Shown: piece after piece, positions 7,332 through 15,336 of the stretch
Position numbering within the stretch: position 1 is the first letter of the stretch
Layout: each line of letters opens with the position of its first letter
Source: Pseudarthrobacter raffinosi
GTDB taxonomy: Bacteria; Actinomycetota; Actinomycetes; Actinomycetales; Micrococcaceae
DNA: 64,000 bases
Direction of reading: 5' to 3'
NCBI RefSeq assembly: GCF_023913735.1
Contig: NZ_JAMXBH010000010.1
Span: forward strand, 62,001 to 126,000
Program-made: the position numbers and the translations under genes
Notes under the pieces: model-generated
Databases searched by the model: none
What the model was told of the DNA's origin: nothing
Seen by the model: only the letters and a program-made list of their open reading frames with translations

Positions 7332-9701
7332 TCAGCGCCTGCCTCCCGGGAAGCCGTTCGCAGGCGGAGGGTCCGGAAGCTGGGGCGGTGCTGGCGGTGC
7401 TGGCGGAGCAGGCGGGGCGGGTGCGGGTTCAGGGGCAGGAGGTGGCTCGGGTGCGGGAGCTGGCGGGGGAGCCGGCGCTGGAGCGGGTGCTGGGGCTGGC
7501 GCAGGGGCGGGAGCAGGCCTCGGCGCGGCCGGGGCAGGGGTCGGCTTCGGCGGAGCCACCATGGATGCCGGCGGCGCCGGGAACGGGTTCGCCGGGTAGA
7601 GAGGGGCGGCCTGGAGCATGTAGTTGACCCACTGCGGCCCGGCGATCATGTAGCCGTCAAGGCGCGGGTAGAACTGGCCGTTGACGGTGACGTTCTGGCC
7701 GGGGCGGTTTTGGCCTTCCAATGCATCGCCGAAGAAGGACGCTGTGGCCAGCCCCGAGGTGTAGCCCACCACCCAGGTGGAGCCGTTGTTGTTCGAGGTG
7801 CCGGTCTTGGCGGCAATGGGCATCAGCGTATGGATTTTGGGGTTAATCCACACACCGGAGCCGACCTTCAATACGTCCTGGAGGACTGCGTTGACGCCCC
7901 GGGCAACCTCCGGTTTGACGGCGTCGCGGCACTCGCTGGTCTGGCCCGGGAGTTTCCCGCCCGACACATCCGTCACCTCAAGCACGGCGATGGGGGAGCA
8001 GTACCGGCCGTCGTTGGCGAAGGTGGCGAAACCATTGGCCAGATGGACCGGCGCCACGCCGATTGCCCCGAGGAGATTGCCAAGCTGATGCATGTTGATC
8101 TGGGCGCCATCGAGTCCGCTGTGCAGCCCCACGGTGTCCACCATCTTTTGGATGCCGCAGAAATCGAGCTGGGTGGCCGAGGCGAAGGTGGCCGTGTTGA
8201 TTGAGTTGTACAGCCCGTAGTTCACGGGCATGGCGCGGTAGTAGCCCTCGTCGGCGTTCTGCAGGTCATCGGCGGCGCCCAGCTCAGGGTTGTTCTGCGC
8301 CGTGCTGTAGGCGCCGAGTACCTTTCCGCAGCTGGAGCGCCACGGGAAGCCGAGCGGATACACCCGGCGGGAGGCGTCCACCATGCCCGTCAGCGGCTTG
8401 CCCTCGTTCAGCCACTCGGCGAATGTGAAGGGCTTCATGGTGGAGCCTGGCTGGAAACCGCCCGCCCCGTTGAGGTCATTGCCTTGCGGATCGCGGGAGT
8501 CCACGTTGAAGTTCAGTTGCGTATCGAACCTGCCCTCGGCCGGCAGGAACACCGTGTTCTGCGCCATGGCCAGGATTTTCCCGGTGCCCGGCTGGATCGA
8601 CACCAGCGACGCGCCCCAGCGGTCGGGATTCGCCCCGGCGGTGGCGTCCACCTGCGCCTGGGCCGCCGCCTGGAGCCGGCTGTCCAGCGTAGTGACGATG
8701 GTGAGCCCGCCCCTGTACAGCTTCCGCTCGCGCTCGATCAGGGTAATGCCGTAGGCCGGGTTGTTCAGGATCAGGCGCGAAATGTAGTCGCAGAAGTAGG
8801 GTGCCATCTGGGCGTGGGCGCAGCCCTGCTTCCCCGGGCTGAGCTTGAGCTCGATGGGCGTGGCCGCGGCGGCGTCGTGGTCCGCCTGGGTGATCTTGCC
8901 TGTGGCCAGCATCTCGGCAAGAACCTGGTTCCGGCGGCTTGTGGCCTGCTCCGGATTGACCGCGGGGTTGTAGTAACTGGGGCTGTTGACCAGCCCGGCC
9001 AGCAGGGCGGCTTGCGGCAGTGTGAGATCCATGGCCGTGGTGCTGAAGAAATACCGTGCCGCCGCCTCGATTCCGTATGCCTCGCGGTTGAAGAACACGA
9101 TGTTCAGGTAGCCCTCGAGGATCTGGTCCTTGCTGAACTTCTTCTCCAGCGCGATGGCCAGCTTCATCTCCCGGAGCTTGTCCCCAATGCTCTTCTGGCC
9201 GCTGAGGATCACCTCGTCGGTCTTGTCCTGGGACACGAAGGACTCGTTGATCACGTTGGTGACGTACTGCTGGGTAATAGTGGAGGCGCCCTGCCTGCCC
9301 GCATTCGTCAGGTTGAAGATCGCGGCACGGAGGATCCCTTGCGTGTCGATGCCGGGGTGCTCATAAAAGCGGCTGTCCTCGATGGCCACGATGGCATCCC
9401 GGACATAGGGGGATATCCGGTCCAGGGGGATCTTGATCCGGTTCTCGGCATAGAACGTGGCGATCGGCTGGCCGTCGGAGGTGAGGACTTTGGTGGATTG
9501 CGACGGCGGCGCGACGATCAGTTCCGTGGGGAGATTTTCAAAGTAGCTGATGGAGGTGCTGACTCCGTAACCGACAGTCGCAACAGCGGGGACCACCAGG
9601 CTTGCGGCCAGGACGCCGCACATGGCGCTCGCCGCAAAGAATCCGATGACCCTCCCCAGGGTGGAGGCCAACCGGTGCCTGCGTTTCTTTTGCTGCGCCA
9701 T
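7332..9701 (-). CDS. Bifunctional class A penicillin-binding protein
   Basis: 789 aa. A short basic N-terminus (MAQQKKRRHRLASTLGR) and one TM anchor precede the GT51 transglycosylase domain, with the catalytic region AIVAIEDSRFYEHPGIDTQG and the conserved GRQGASTITQQ. The transpeptidase domain has all three motifs: STMK (GSTMKPFTFAEWL), SIN (YNSINTATF) and KTG (AAKTGTSNNN). It polymerises and cross-links peptidoglycan outside the membrane. From about residue 700 the protein ends in a long Pro/Ala tail. The start has GAGGG upstream. It is divergent from padR. Confidence 0.93.
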   Translation of the reverse strand: MAQQKKRRHRLASTLGRVIGFFAASAMCGVLAASLVVPAVATVGYGVSTSISYFENLPTELIVAPPSQSTKVLTSDGQPIATFYAENRIKIPLDRISPYVRDAIVAIEDSRFYEHPGIDTQGILRAAIFNLTNAGRQGASTITQQYVTNVINESFVSQDKTDEVILSGQKSIGDKLREMKLAIALEKKFSKDQILEGYLNIVFFNREAYGIEAAARYFFSTTAMDLTLPQAALLAGLVNSPSYYNPAVNPEQATSRRNQVLAEMLATGKITQADHDAAAATPIELKLSPGKQGCAHAQMAPYFCDYISRLILNNPAYGITLIERERKLYRGGLTIVTTLDSRLQAAAQAQVDATAGANPDRWGASLVSIQPGTGKILAMAQNTVFLPAEGRFDTQLNFNVDSRDPQGNDLNGAGGFQPGSTMKPFTFAEWLNEGKPLTGMVDASRRVYPLGFPWRSSCGKVLGAYSTAQNNPELGAADDLQNADEGYYRAMPVNYGLYNSINTATFASATQLDFCGIQKMVDTVGLHSGLDGAQINMHQLGNLLGAIGVAPVHLANGFATFANDGRYCSPIAVLEVTDVSGGKLPGQTSECRDAVKPEVARGVNAVLQDVLKVGSGVWINPKIHTLMPIAAKTGTSNNNGSTWVVGYTSGLATASFFGDALEGQNRPGQNVTVNGQFYPRLDGYMIAGPQWVNYMLQAAPLYPANPFPAPPASMVAPPKPTPAPAAPRPAPAPAPAPAPAPAPAPPPAPAPEPPPAPEPAPAPPAPPAPPAPPQLPDPPPANGFPGGRR
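7380..7555 (-). repeat. Pro/Ala low-complexity tail coding repeat of the PBP
   Basis: A simple-sequence stretch built from degenerate CCN-GCN codons encodes runs of PAPAPAP and PAPPAPP at the end of the penicillin-binding protein. Such tails in actinobacterial PBPs are thought to span or associate with the wall. Copy number may vary between strains through slippage. Confidence 0.75.
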
Positions 9702-9832
9702 TGTTCAGCCCTCAAGCTCGCGACGTGTGAACAGGATACGCCGCTGCACCTGTTGCATCCACATCCTGGACCAACTGATGCCAAGCCGGTATTTTCCGTC
9801 CCTATAGTCGTGTTCTGGTCTTGTCACGCGAT

Positions 9833-9854
9833 ACATACCGATATATCGTTAAGT
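9833..9854. promoter_or_regulatory. Imperfect palindrome, candidate PadR operator
   Basis: A perfect CGATATATCG core (9839-9848) is flanked by ACATAC and TTAAGT, giving 18 of 22 symmetrical positions. It begins 7 nt after a TTGTCA hexamer at 9821-9826 that could be a -35 box, so it probably overlaps the padR promoter. Autorepression by PadR proteins is common. The divergent PBP start is about 130 nt away. Confidence 0.5.
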
Positions 9855-9929
9855 GTCGGTGAGTAGTTGACCGATAACCATCAACAAAGGCCAGAGCATT
9901 CAAGAAGACAGCGAAGGGACGATGCCACC

Positions 9930-10571
9930 ATGAAAGGCATTCACGACGACAAGTTTTTGGAACCGCCGTTCGGGCGGGAACAGTTCGAGCGCGGACGGTT
10001 TGAGCGCGGCAGGGGCCGCCGCGGACCGCACGGGCACCGCGGGGGAGGGTTTGGCCCGGGCTTTGGCCCAAGGGGCGGATTTGGTCCCGGTTTTGGACCT
10101 GGCGGAGGGTTCGGTCCCGGCTTTGGGCCCGGTCCCCGGCGGGCAAGCAGGGGGGACGTCCGGTGGGCCATCCTGTCACTGCTGGCCGAGGCCCCGTCCA
10201 ACGGTTATGGGCTGATCAAGACCATCGCGGAGAAAACATCCGGCGCATGGCGGCCCAGCCCCGGGTCGATCTACCCCACACTCCAGCAGTTGGTGGACGA
10301 GGACCTCATTGCGCCCCTCAGCGAGGGCCGGCGGACCGACTTCACCCTCACCGACGCCGGCAAGGCCTACGTGGCCGAGCATGCGGAGGAACTGGAGAAC
10401 GCGTGGAACAGCGATGCGGAAGGATCCGGACCCGCCTTCCACCAGAGTGTGGGCAAGCTGATGGGGGTCATTCATCAGTTCCGCACGGCCGCTACGGAAG
10501 AACAGCGCAATGCTGCGGTGGAAAAGCTCGACGAAACCCGCCGCGCGCTCTACCGGATCCTGGCCGACTGA
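9930..10571 (+). CDS. PadR family transcriptional regulator with Gly/Phe/Pro-rich N-terminus
   Basis: 213 aa from ATG 9930, which has AAGGGA upstream; a TTG at 9867 is in frame but unsupported. The first 70 residues are charged and then contain three copies of GGFGPGFGP. The PadR winged helix follows (ILSLLAEAPSNGYGLIKTIA, then WRPSPGSIYPTLQQLVDEDL), with GRRTDFTLTDAGKAYV as the wing. The C-terminal helix is the dimerisation region. A palindrome in the promoter suggests autoregulation. The target gene is not evident; the divergent PBP gene is possible. Confidence 0.85.
   Translation: MKGIHDDKFLEPPFGREQFERGRFERGRGRRGPHGHRGGGFGPGFGPRGGFGPGFGPGGGFGPGFGPGPRRASRGDVRWAILSLLAEAPSNGYGLIKTIAEKTSGAWRPSPGSIYPTLQQLVDEDLIAPLSEGRRTDFTLTDAGKAYVAEHAEELENAWNSDAEGSGPAFHQSVGKLMGVIHQFRTAATEEQRNAAVEKLDETRRALYRILAD
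10044..10130 (+). repeat. Three tandem repeats encoding GGFGPGFGP in padR
   Basis: Roughly 27-nt units (GG-TTTGG-CCC-GG-TTTGG-CC pattern) are repeated three times with synonymous changes. The conserved protein unit despite changed third positions suggests selection on the peptide rather than a recent DNA duplication. Confidence 0.7.
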
Positions 10572-10592
10572 GCGCTTTTGAACCCTGTGGCC

Positions 10593-11894
10593 TCAGGCGA
10601 AGGTGTCTTCCTTGGCGGGAGCGGCAGCAGGTGCCGTGACGCCGCGGCCCAGCGGGTTGAAGTGGCTACCCAGCCCGCCGAAGGCGTAGGCGGTCTCGGC
10701 ATGCTCGGAGAGATCCACCCCTGCCATCTCGGACTCGTGGCTCACCCGGAACCCGATGGTCCTGTTGATGGCCCGGCCGATCACCAGGGTCACACCGCCG
10801 GAGAGCACTACGGTGACCACCACCGCCACGGTCTGTGCCGTCAGTTGCTGGAGACCGCCGCCGTAGAAGAGGCCGCCGCCCTGGCCGTCCACGGGGAGTG
10901 CGACGAAGCCCAGGGCGAGTGTGCCGATGAGCCCGGCGCCGAGGTGGACTCCAACCACGTCCAGGGAGTCGTCCAGCCCGAACCGGTACTTCAGGTCAAC
11001 AAACACGCAGCAGGCCGCACCGGCCACCAGGCCCAGGCCGATGGCGGCCACTGGGCTGATGTTGGCGCAGGACGGTGTGATGGCCACCAGGCCGGCAACA
11101 ACACCGGAGGCTGCGCCCAGGGACGTGGGATGGCCGTGGCGGATCTTCTCCGCCAGCAGCCAGCTGAGCATGGCCGCGGCCGGGGTGACCAGGGTGTTGA
11201 TCCAGATCAGGCCGGCCTGCTCCGCGGTGGTGGCGGCACCGCCATTGAACCCGAACCAGCCGAACCACAGGATGGCCGCACCCAGCATGATGAAGGGGAC
11301 ATTGTGCGGGCGGTGGCTGGGATCCTTGGCGAAGCCGTGGCGCTGGCCAACCACCAACGCCAGGACCAGGGCGGCCGTCCCGGAGCTGATTTCCACCACT
11401 GCACCGCCGGCGAAGTCGATGACCTGGCCGAACGCCTCGGTGATGGCTCCGCCGGTGCTCATAAGCCCGCCGCCCCAGATCATGTAGGCCAAGGGGCAAT
11501 AAACCAGCGTGACCCACAGCGGCACGAACACTGCCCAGGCGCTGAACTTGGCGCGGTCGGCGATGGCCCCGCTGATGAGGGCCACCGTGATGATGGCGAA
11601 GGTAGCGCTGAAGCCTGCTTTGATGAGGTCAGGGGAGCCCATGAGGTTCTGCAGCCCGAAGTTGGCGAAGGGGTTGCCAAAGATGCCCAGGATTCCCTCG
11701 CCGGTGGTCATCGAGTATCCCCATAGGACCCACACAACTCCCACGATGCCGGCGGAGATGAAGCTCATCATGATCATGTTCAGCGCTGCCTTGGCGCGCG
11801 TCATGCCGCCATAGAAGAGACCGAGCCCAGGTGTCATAAGCAGCACCATTGCCGCCGCGATCATCATCCAGACGTGTTGCGCAGTGATCTCCAC
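10593..11894 (-). CDS. amtB: Ammonium transporter (Amt/MEP/Rh family)
   Basis: 433 aa, 11 TM segments expected. The signature GLGLFYGGMTRAKAALNMIM is present, as are FNGGAATTAEQAG and DVVGVHLGAGLIGTLALGF, which carries one of the pore histidines. It conducts ammonium across the inner membrane. I chose GTG 11894 (protein VEITAQHVWMMIAAAM) because it has GGAAGGGA at good spacing; an ATG at 11951 would add 19 residues lacking support. No glnB or glnD follows, unlike the common amtB-glnB-glnD order. Confidence 0.92.
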   Translation of the reverse strand: MEITAQHVWMMIAAAMVLLMTPGLGLFYGGMTRAKAALNMIMMSFISAGIVGVVWVLWGYSMTTGEGILGIFGNPFANFGLQNLMGSPDLIKAGFSATFAIITVALISGAIADRAKFSAWAVFVPLWVTLVYCPLAYMIWGGGLMSTGGAITEAFGQVIDFAGGAVVEISSGTAALVLALVVGQRHGFAKDPSHRPHNVPFIMLGAAILWFGWFGFNGGAATTAEQAGLIWINTLVTPAAAMLSWLLAEKIRHGHPTSLGAASGVVAGLVAITPSCANISPVAAIGLGLVAGAACCVFVDLKYRFGLDDSLDVVGVHLGAGLIGTLALGFVALPVDGQGGGLFYGGGLQQLTAQTVAVVVTVVLSGGVTLVIGRAINRTIGFRVSHESEMAGVDLSEHAETAYAFGGLGSHFNPLGRGVTAPAAAPAKEDTFA

Positions 11895-12220
11895 CGGTGG
11901 GTCCCTTCCATTGATCCTGAGTACGGGGACTTTCCTACCTGGCCCGCGCAATCCCCCCGATCAATATTTGTCGCCGCGTGTTTCCGTTTGCGCTTCGCTA
12001 AGTTGCGGATATGTTACGGCCCGGCGGCTTACGTGAAGATCGCATGACGGTGATGTTTCCGGCGTGTAAACGGGACCTGTTGAACGGCGCCGGGACGGGA
12101 AGCTCTGAGACTCCGATGCCAGCGACGGCGGGCGCCGGTCCGCGGACGTGGTGAGAAGCCGCCGTCGGACGCTGAAAGGGCAACGTTTCCTGAAAGTGAA
12201 CGGCGGCTCACCGCCGTGGC
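11895..12220. other. Gene-free leader/intergenic region of amtB
   Basis: About 325 bp without a convincing gene. It holds the amtB ribosome-binding site near 11900 and a short hairpin CGGCGG/CCGCCG at 12201-12216. Open frames here have no coding character. I found no recognisable riboswitch. A nitrogen-regulated amtB promoter is expected, but I could not identify a GlnR or AmtR box with confidence. Confidence 0.5.
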
Positions 12221-12256
12221 GGCCAGCCCCCGCGGGGAGAATCCGCGGGGCTGGCC
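12221..12256 (-). terminator. Hairpin terminator after the nitrilase-family gene
   Basis: CCGCGGGGCTGGCC (12243-12256) pairs with GGCCAGCCCCCGCGG (12221-12235), with one bulged base and a 7-nt loop. It starts 9 nt past the stop codon of the carbon-nitrogen hydrolase gene. Confidence 0.7.
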
Positions 12257-12264
12257 CCCCCGGG

Positions 12265-13059
12265 TCAGAAGGTCCGGGCGTTGACCAGGACGGGCAGTTG
12301 GCCGCGGACCTCGGCAATGACGGCCGGGTCAATGTCGACGACGGCGAGTTCCGGTTCGCCGCCGAGGGCCACCAGGGCAGCACCCAGGGGAGAGATGACG
12401 GCGCTGTGGCCGACGCCGGTGGGAGCCTTGCCGGCGGAGGCGATGCCGACGCTTGCCGGGTCGCCCTGTCCACAGGCCACCACGAAGGTGGTGCTGTCCA
12501 GCGCGCGGGCGCGGACCAGGAGGTCCCACTGTTCAGCCTTGCCCTCGCCGGCACCCCACGAGGCGCAGACGATGTTGACCTGGGCGCCGGCTTTGGCATT
12601 GGCCGTAAACAGTGCCGGGAACCGCACGTCGTAGCAGGTGGCCAGGCCGAACGTGGTGCCGTCCACTTCGAAGGTCACGGGGGTTGTTCCGGCGTCCACG
12701 GTATCGGACTCGGCGAATCCGAATGCATCAAAGAGGTGGATTTTGTCGTAGGAGGTCTCGACGCCGGGGCCGGTGACCAGCAGGGTGTTCCGCACGCGGC
12801 CGCCGTCGCCCGGCGTGAACATACCAGCCACCACCGTGATGTCCAGCTCTTGGGCAATGCTGCGGACGGCGGCGGCCCACGGCCCGTCCAGCGGCTCGGC
12901 AATGTCCTTCAGGCTGTTGCCGAAGGCGCGCATGGCGGCTTCCGGGAACACCACGAGCTCCGCTCCGGCGGCTTTGGCCCGCGTGGCGTAGTCTCGGATG
13001 AGCTCCAGGTTGGCGGACAGATCGGCTCCGGTGATGATTTGGGCCACTGCTAAACGCAT
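12265..13059 (-). CDS. Carbon-nitrogen hydrolase (nitrilase superfamily amidase)
   Basis: 264 aa. The Glu-Lys-Cys triad is visible: E40 (VVFPEAAMRAF), K106 (SYDKIHLFD) and C142 (LATCYDVRFP). These cytoplasmic enzymes hydrolyse amides; this length and motif set resembles omega-amidase/Nit2-like members, but the substrate cannot be told. I chose ATG 13059 (MRLAVAQIITG), preceded by GGAG; the longer frame from 13086 overlaps the operator. It is divergent from gntR and shares its operator, so it is probably repressed by it. Confidence 0.87.
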   Translation of the reverse strand: MRLAVAQIITGADLSANLELIRDYATRAKAAGAELVVFPEAAMRAFGNSLKDIAEPLDGPWAAAVRSIAQELDITVVAGMFTPGDGGRVRNTLLVTGPGVETSYDKIHLFDAFGFAESDTVDAGTTPVTFEVDGTTFGLATCYDVRFPALFTANAKAGAQVNIVCASWGAGEGKAEQWDLLVRARALDSTTFVVACGQGDPASVGIASAGKAPTGVGHSAVISPLGAALVALGGEPELAVVDIDPAVIAEVRGQLPVLVNARTF

Positions 13060-13078
13060 GAAATTACTCCAATTTGTT

Positions 13079-13095
13079 GTATACATAATGTATGC
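13079..13095. promoter_or_regulatory. GntR operator box 1
   Basis: GTATACATAATGTATGC contains the 13-bp perfect palindrome ATACAT-A-ATGTAT (13081-13093) and covers the start codon of gntR. Thirteen of 17 bases match a second box at 15243-15259. It sits 20 nt from the nitrilase-family start, so it can control both divergent genes. TATACA at 13080-13085 could also be a -10 box giving a leaderless gntR mRNA starting at its ATG. Confidence 0.72.
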
Positions 13096-13748
13096 GAAAA
13101 AGTTCGGGGACGGCGGCGTCCGGCCGCGAGAAGGCGTACGCGTACCTGCGCGAAAACATCCTGGTTGACCCGGAGGTGCAGGGGAAGTTCCTGAACGAGC
13201 AGGAGCTGGCCGCCGAGATCGGCGTCTCGCGAACTCCGGTCCGGGAGGCGCTCCTGCTGCTCGTCTCCGACGGCCTGGTGGAACTGATTCCGCAGCGCGG
13301 AGCCTATGTTCCGCCGGTGACGGGCCGCGAAATGTCGGAACTGATGGAACTTCGGGGTGTGCTGGAAAGCCATGCCGCCCGCCTGGTAATCGAACAGAAC
13401 CGCGTTCCTGCGAAAACGATGCAGGACACCCTGGACCTGCAGGCCCAGCTTCCCGAGCAGCTGAATGCGGAGGCTGCGCAGGAGTTCATCCGGCTGGACA
13501 CCCTCTTCCATCAGCTTCTGATCGACGCCGCCGGCAATGAGCTCATCTCCCGAACGTACAGCAAGCTCCACGTCCGGCAAATCCTGGTGGGCGTCGCTGC
13601 CCTGTTCCGCACCGGAGACCGGCGCGGACAGGTGTGCGCCGAACACCAGGACATCCTCGATGCCCTGGTGTCCGGCGACGCCGTGAAGGCGCAGGAGGCC
13701 ATTGACCATCACCTTGCTGTCACCCGGGATATCCTGCTCCGCACCTAA
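13092..13748 (+). CDS. GntR family regulator, FadR subfamily (FCD domain)
   Basis: 218 aa. The winged helix is at residues 10-75 (FLNEQELAAEIGVSRTPVRE, LVSDGLVELIPQRGAYV); the all-helical FCD domain follows with metal-ligand-like residues in D-x3-H (RLDTLFHQLL) and later AEHQDILDAL and IDHHLAV. FCD regulators release DNA on binding a small carboxylate. There is no ribosome-binding site before ATG 13092, which fits a leaderless message. The matching boxes here and at 15243 tie it to the nitrilase-fold enzyme, the MHS permease and DUF2848. Confidence 0.9.
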   Translation: MRKSSGTAASGREKAYAYLRENILVDPEVQGKFLNEQELAAEIGVSRTPVREALLLLVSDGLVELIPQRGAYVPPVTGREMSELMELRGVLESHAARLVIEQNRVPAKTMQDTLDLQAQLPEQLNAEAAQEFIRLDTLFHQLLIDAAGNELISRTYSKLHVRQILVGVAALFRTGDRRGQVCAEHQDILDALVSGDAVKAQEAIDHHLAVTRDILLRT

Positions 13749-13794
13749 GCGCCGCCCTGGTAGTTGGATTCGTTATTTGGGTCAGCTGGCTTCG

Positions 13795-15186
13795 TCAGTG
13801 GCCTTTGCCGGTGGCCGACTGCTGGCGCTCTAGTGCGGATCCTTCCAGCAGCAGGCGGTAGTCCTCGTCCTCCACGGTGTTGGAATCGCGGCCGAGTGCC
13901 AGTCCCACGGCGGTGACGCCTGCAGCGACTGCCACGTAGATGGCCACCGGAATCCAGGTGCCGAACTGCGCCAGCAGCAATGTGAACATCAGCGGGGCGA
14001 TGGCGCCGCCGATCACACCGGCGAAGGTGTAGGCCAGGGAGCTGCCCGTGGACCGGAGCCTCGGTGAGAACTGCTCCACGATGAAGGCAGCCTGCGGGCC
14101 GTACATAAACGAGTGCGCCATGAGGCCCAGCACAATGCCGGCAATGAGCATCGGCTCGTTGTCGGCGCCCAGGACGCCGAAGAAGACGAACGTCCACACG
14201 GCGCCCACCACAGCCGCGGTGCCGTAGACCATGCGTCGGTTGAAGCGGTCGGACACAGCGCCGGCCAGCGGGATCATAAAGAGCTGGAACGCGGAGCCGA
14301 TCAGGACTGCCGTGAGCACCTGGCTGCGTTCGTAGCCGAGTGTCTGGATGCCGTAGGTGAGGGTGAAAACGGTGAACAGGGCGTAGAGCACGTCCGGGCC
14401 CACCCGGCACAGCGTGGCGGCAATGAGGGGCCGGAGTTCCGTGCTGAAGACCTCGCGGACAGGGGCGTTGGGCTGTTCGCCGTGGGCCTCGATGGCCTTG
14501 AAGATGGGGGTGTCTTCCAGTTTCAGGCGGATCCAGAGGCCGAAGCCGACCAGCACGGCCGAGACCAGGAACGCGATGCGCCAGCCGAAACCGATGAACT
14601 GTTCCTCGGTCAGGGCGAGGGTCAGGACAGCCAGGGCGCCGTTGGCCATAAGGTTGCCGGCGGGCGGGCCCACCTGGGCTGCAGACGCCCAGAAGCCGCG
14701 CCGGTGGGGGTCGCCGTATTCGCTGGAGAGCAGCACGGCGCCGCCCCATTCGCCGCCGACTCCCACGCCCTGGGCGAACCGCAGCAGCACCAGGATGATC
14801 GGCGCGCTGAGGCCGATGCTGTCGTAACCGGGAAGCACACCGATCAGCACCGTGGCCACGCCGATGATCATCAGGGTGGTCACCAGCACCTTCTTGCGTC
14901 CGATCCGGTCACCCAGGCGGCCGAAGATGATGCCACCAACAGGCCGGGACACGTAGCCCACGGCATAGGTGGAGAAGGCCAGGATGGTGCCCGTCAGGGG
15001 ATCGGATGAAGGGAAGAACACGAGGGGAAATACGACGGCGGCCGCCGCCGAGTAGACGGCGAAGTCATACCACTCGAGGGCGGTGCCGGTGAGGCTGGCA
15101 GCGAAGGCCTTGTACAGGCCCTTGGGGTGAATCGGCTTGTCCGGACGCGGCGCTGCGCCGGAAGCCGGAACTGGGACGTTAGCCAT
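13795..15186 (-). CDS. MFS transporter, MHS family
   Basis: 463 aa, 12 TM. MHS features are GTALEWYDFAVYSAAAAVVF at TM1, RPVGGIIFGRLGDRIGRKKV in loop 2-3, and GVGVGGEWGGAVLLSSEYGD. The start at 15186 is preceded by GGAGGAC. It is convergent with gntR (46-nt gap), and its promoter region carries a GntR box. It probably imports the substrate of the nitrilase-fold/DUF2848 module, likely an organic acid or amide; this is inferred from context. Confidence 0.88.
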   Translation of the reverse strand: MANVPVPASGAAPRPDKPIHPKGLYKAFAASLTGTALEWYDFAVYSAAAAVVFPLVFFPSSDPLTGTILAFSTYAVGYVSRPVGGIIFGRLGDRIGRKKVLVTTLMIIGVATVLIGVLPGYDSIGLSAPIILVLLRFAQGVGVGGEWGGAVLLSSEYGDPHRRGFWASAAQVGPPAGNLMANGALAVLTLALTEEQFIGFGWRIAFLVSAVLVGFGLWIRLKLEDTPIFKAIEAHGEQPNAPVREVFSTELRPLIAATLCRVGPDVLYALFTVFTLTYGIQTLGYERSQVLTAVLIGSAFQLFMIPLAGAVSDRFNRRMVYGTAAVVGAVWTFVFFGVLGADNEPMLIAGIVLGLMAHSFMYGPQAAFIVEQFSPRLRSTGSSLAYTFAGVIGGAIAPLMFTLLLAQFGTWIPVAIYVAVAAGVTAVGLALGRDSNTVEDEDYRLLLEGSALERQQSATGKGH

Positions 15187-15242
15187 GGGTGTTGTCCTCC
15201 ACGAGATGTTTACGGGTGACGCCTGTCACGCTGGCGTTAAAT

Positions 15243-15259
15243 GTATACATTACGCATAC
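15243..15259. promoter_or_regulatory. GntR operator box 2
   Basis: GTATACATTACGCATAC is an imperfect 17-bp palindrome matching box 1 at 13 of 17 positions, sharing the first eight bases exactly. Its left end overlaps the perfect palindrome ATGTATACAT (15241-15250), and another, ATGTACAT, follows at 15263-15270. It lies in the 150-bp divergent region between the MHS permease and the DUF2848 gene and can control both. Confidence 0.7.
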
Positions 15260-15336
15260 TGGATGTACATTGGCCACCGTTTCCGGTTTCCAGTTTGTAA
15301 ATTTCTCCAGCAGGACACGCAAAGGATGGACAGAAC

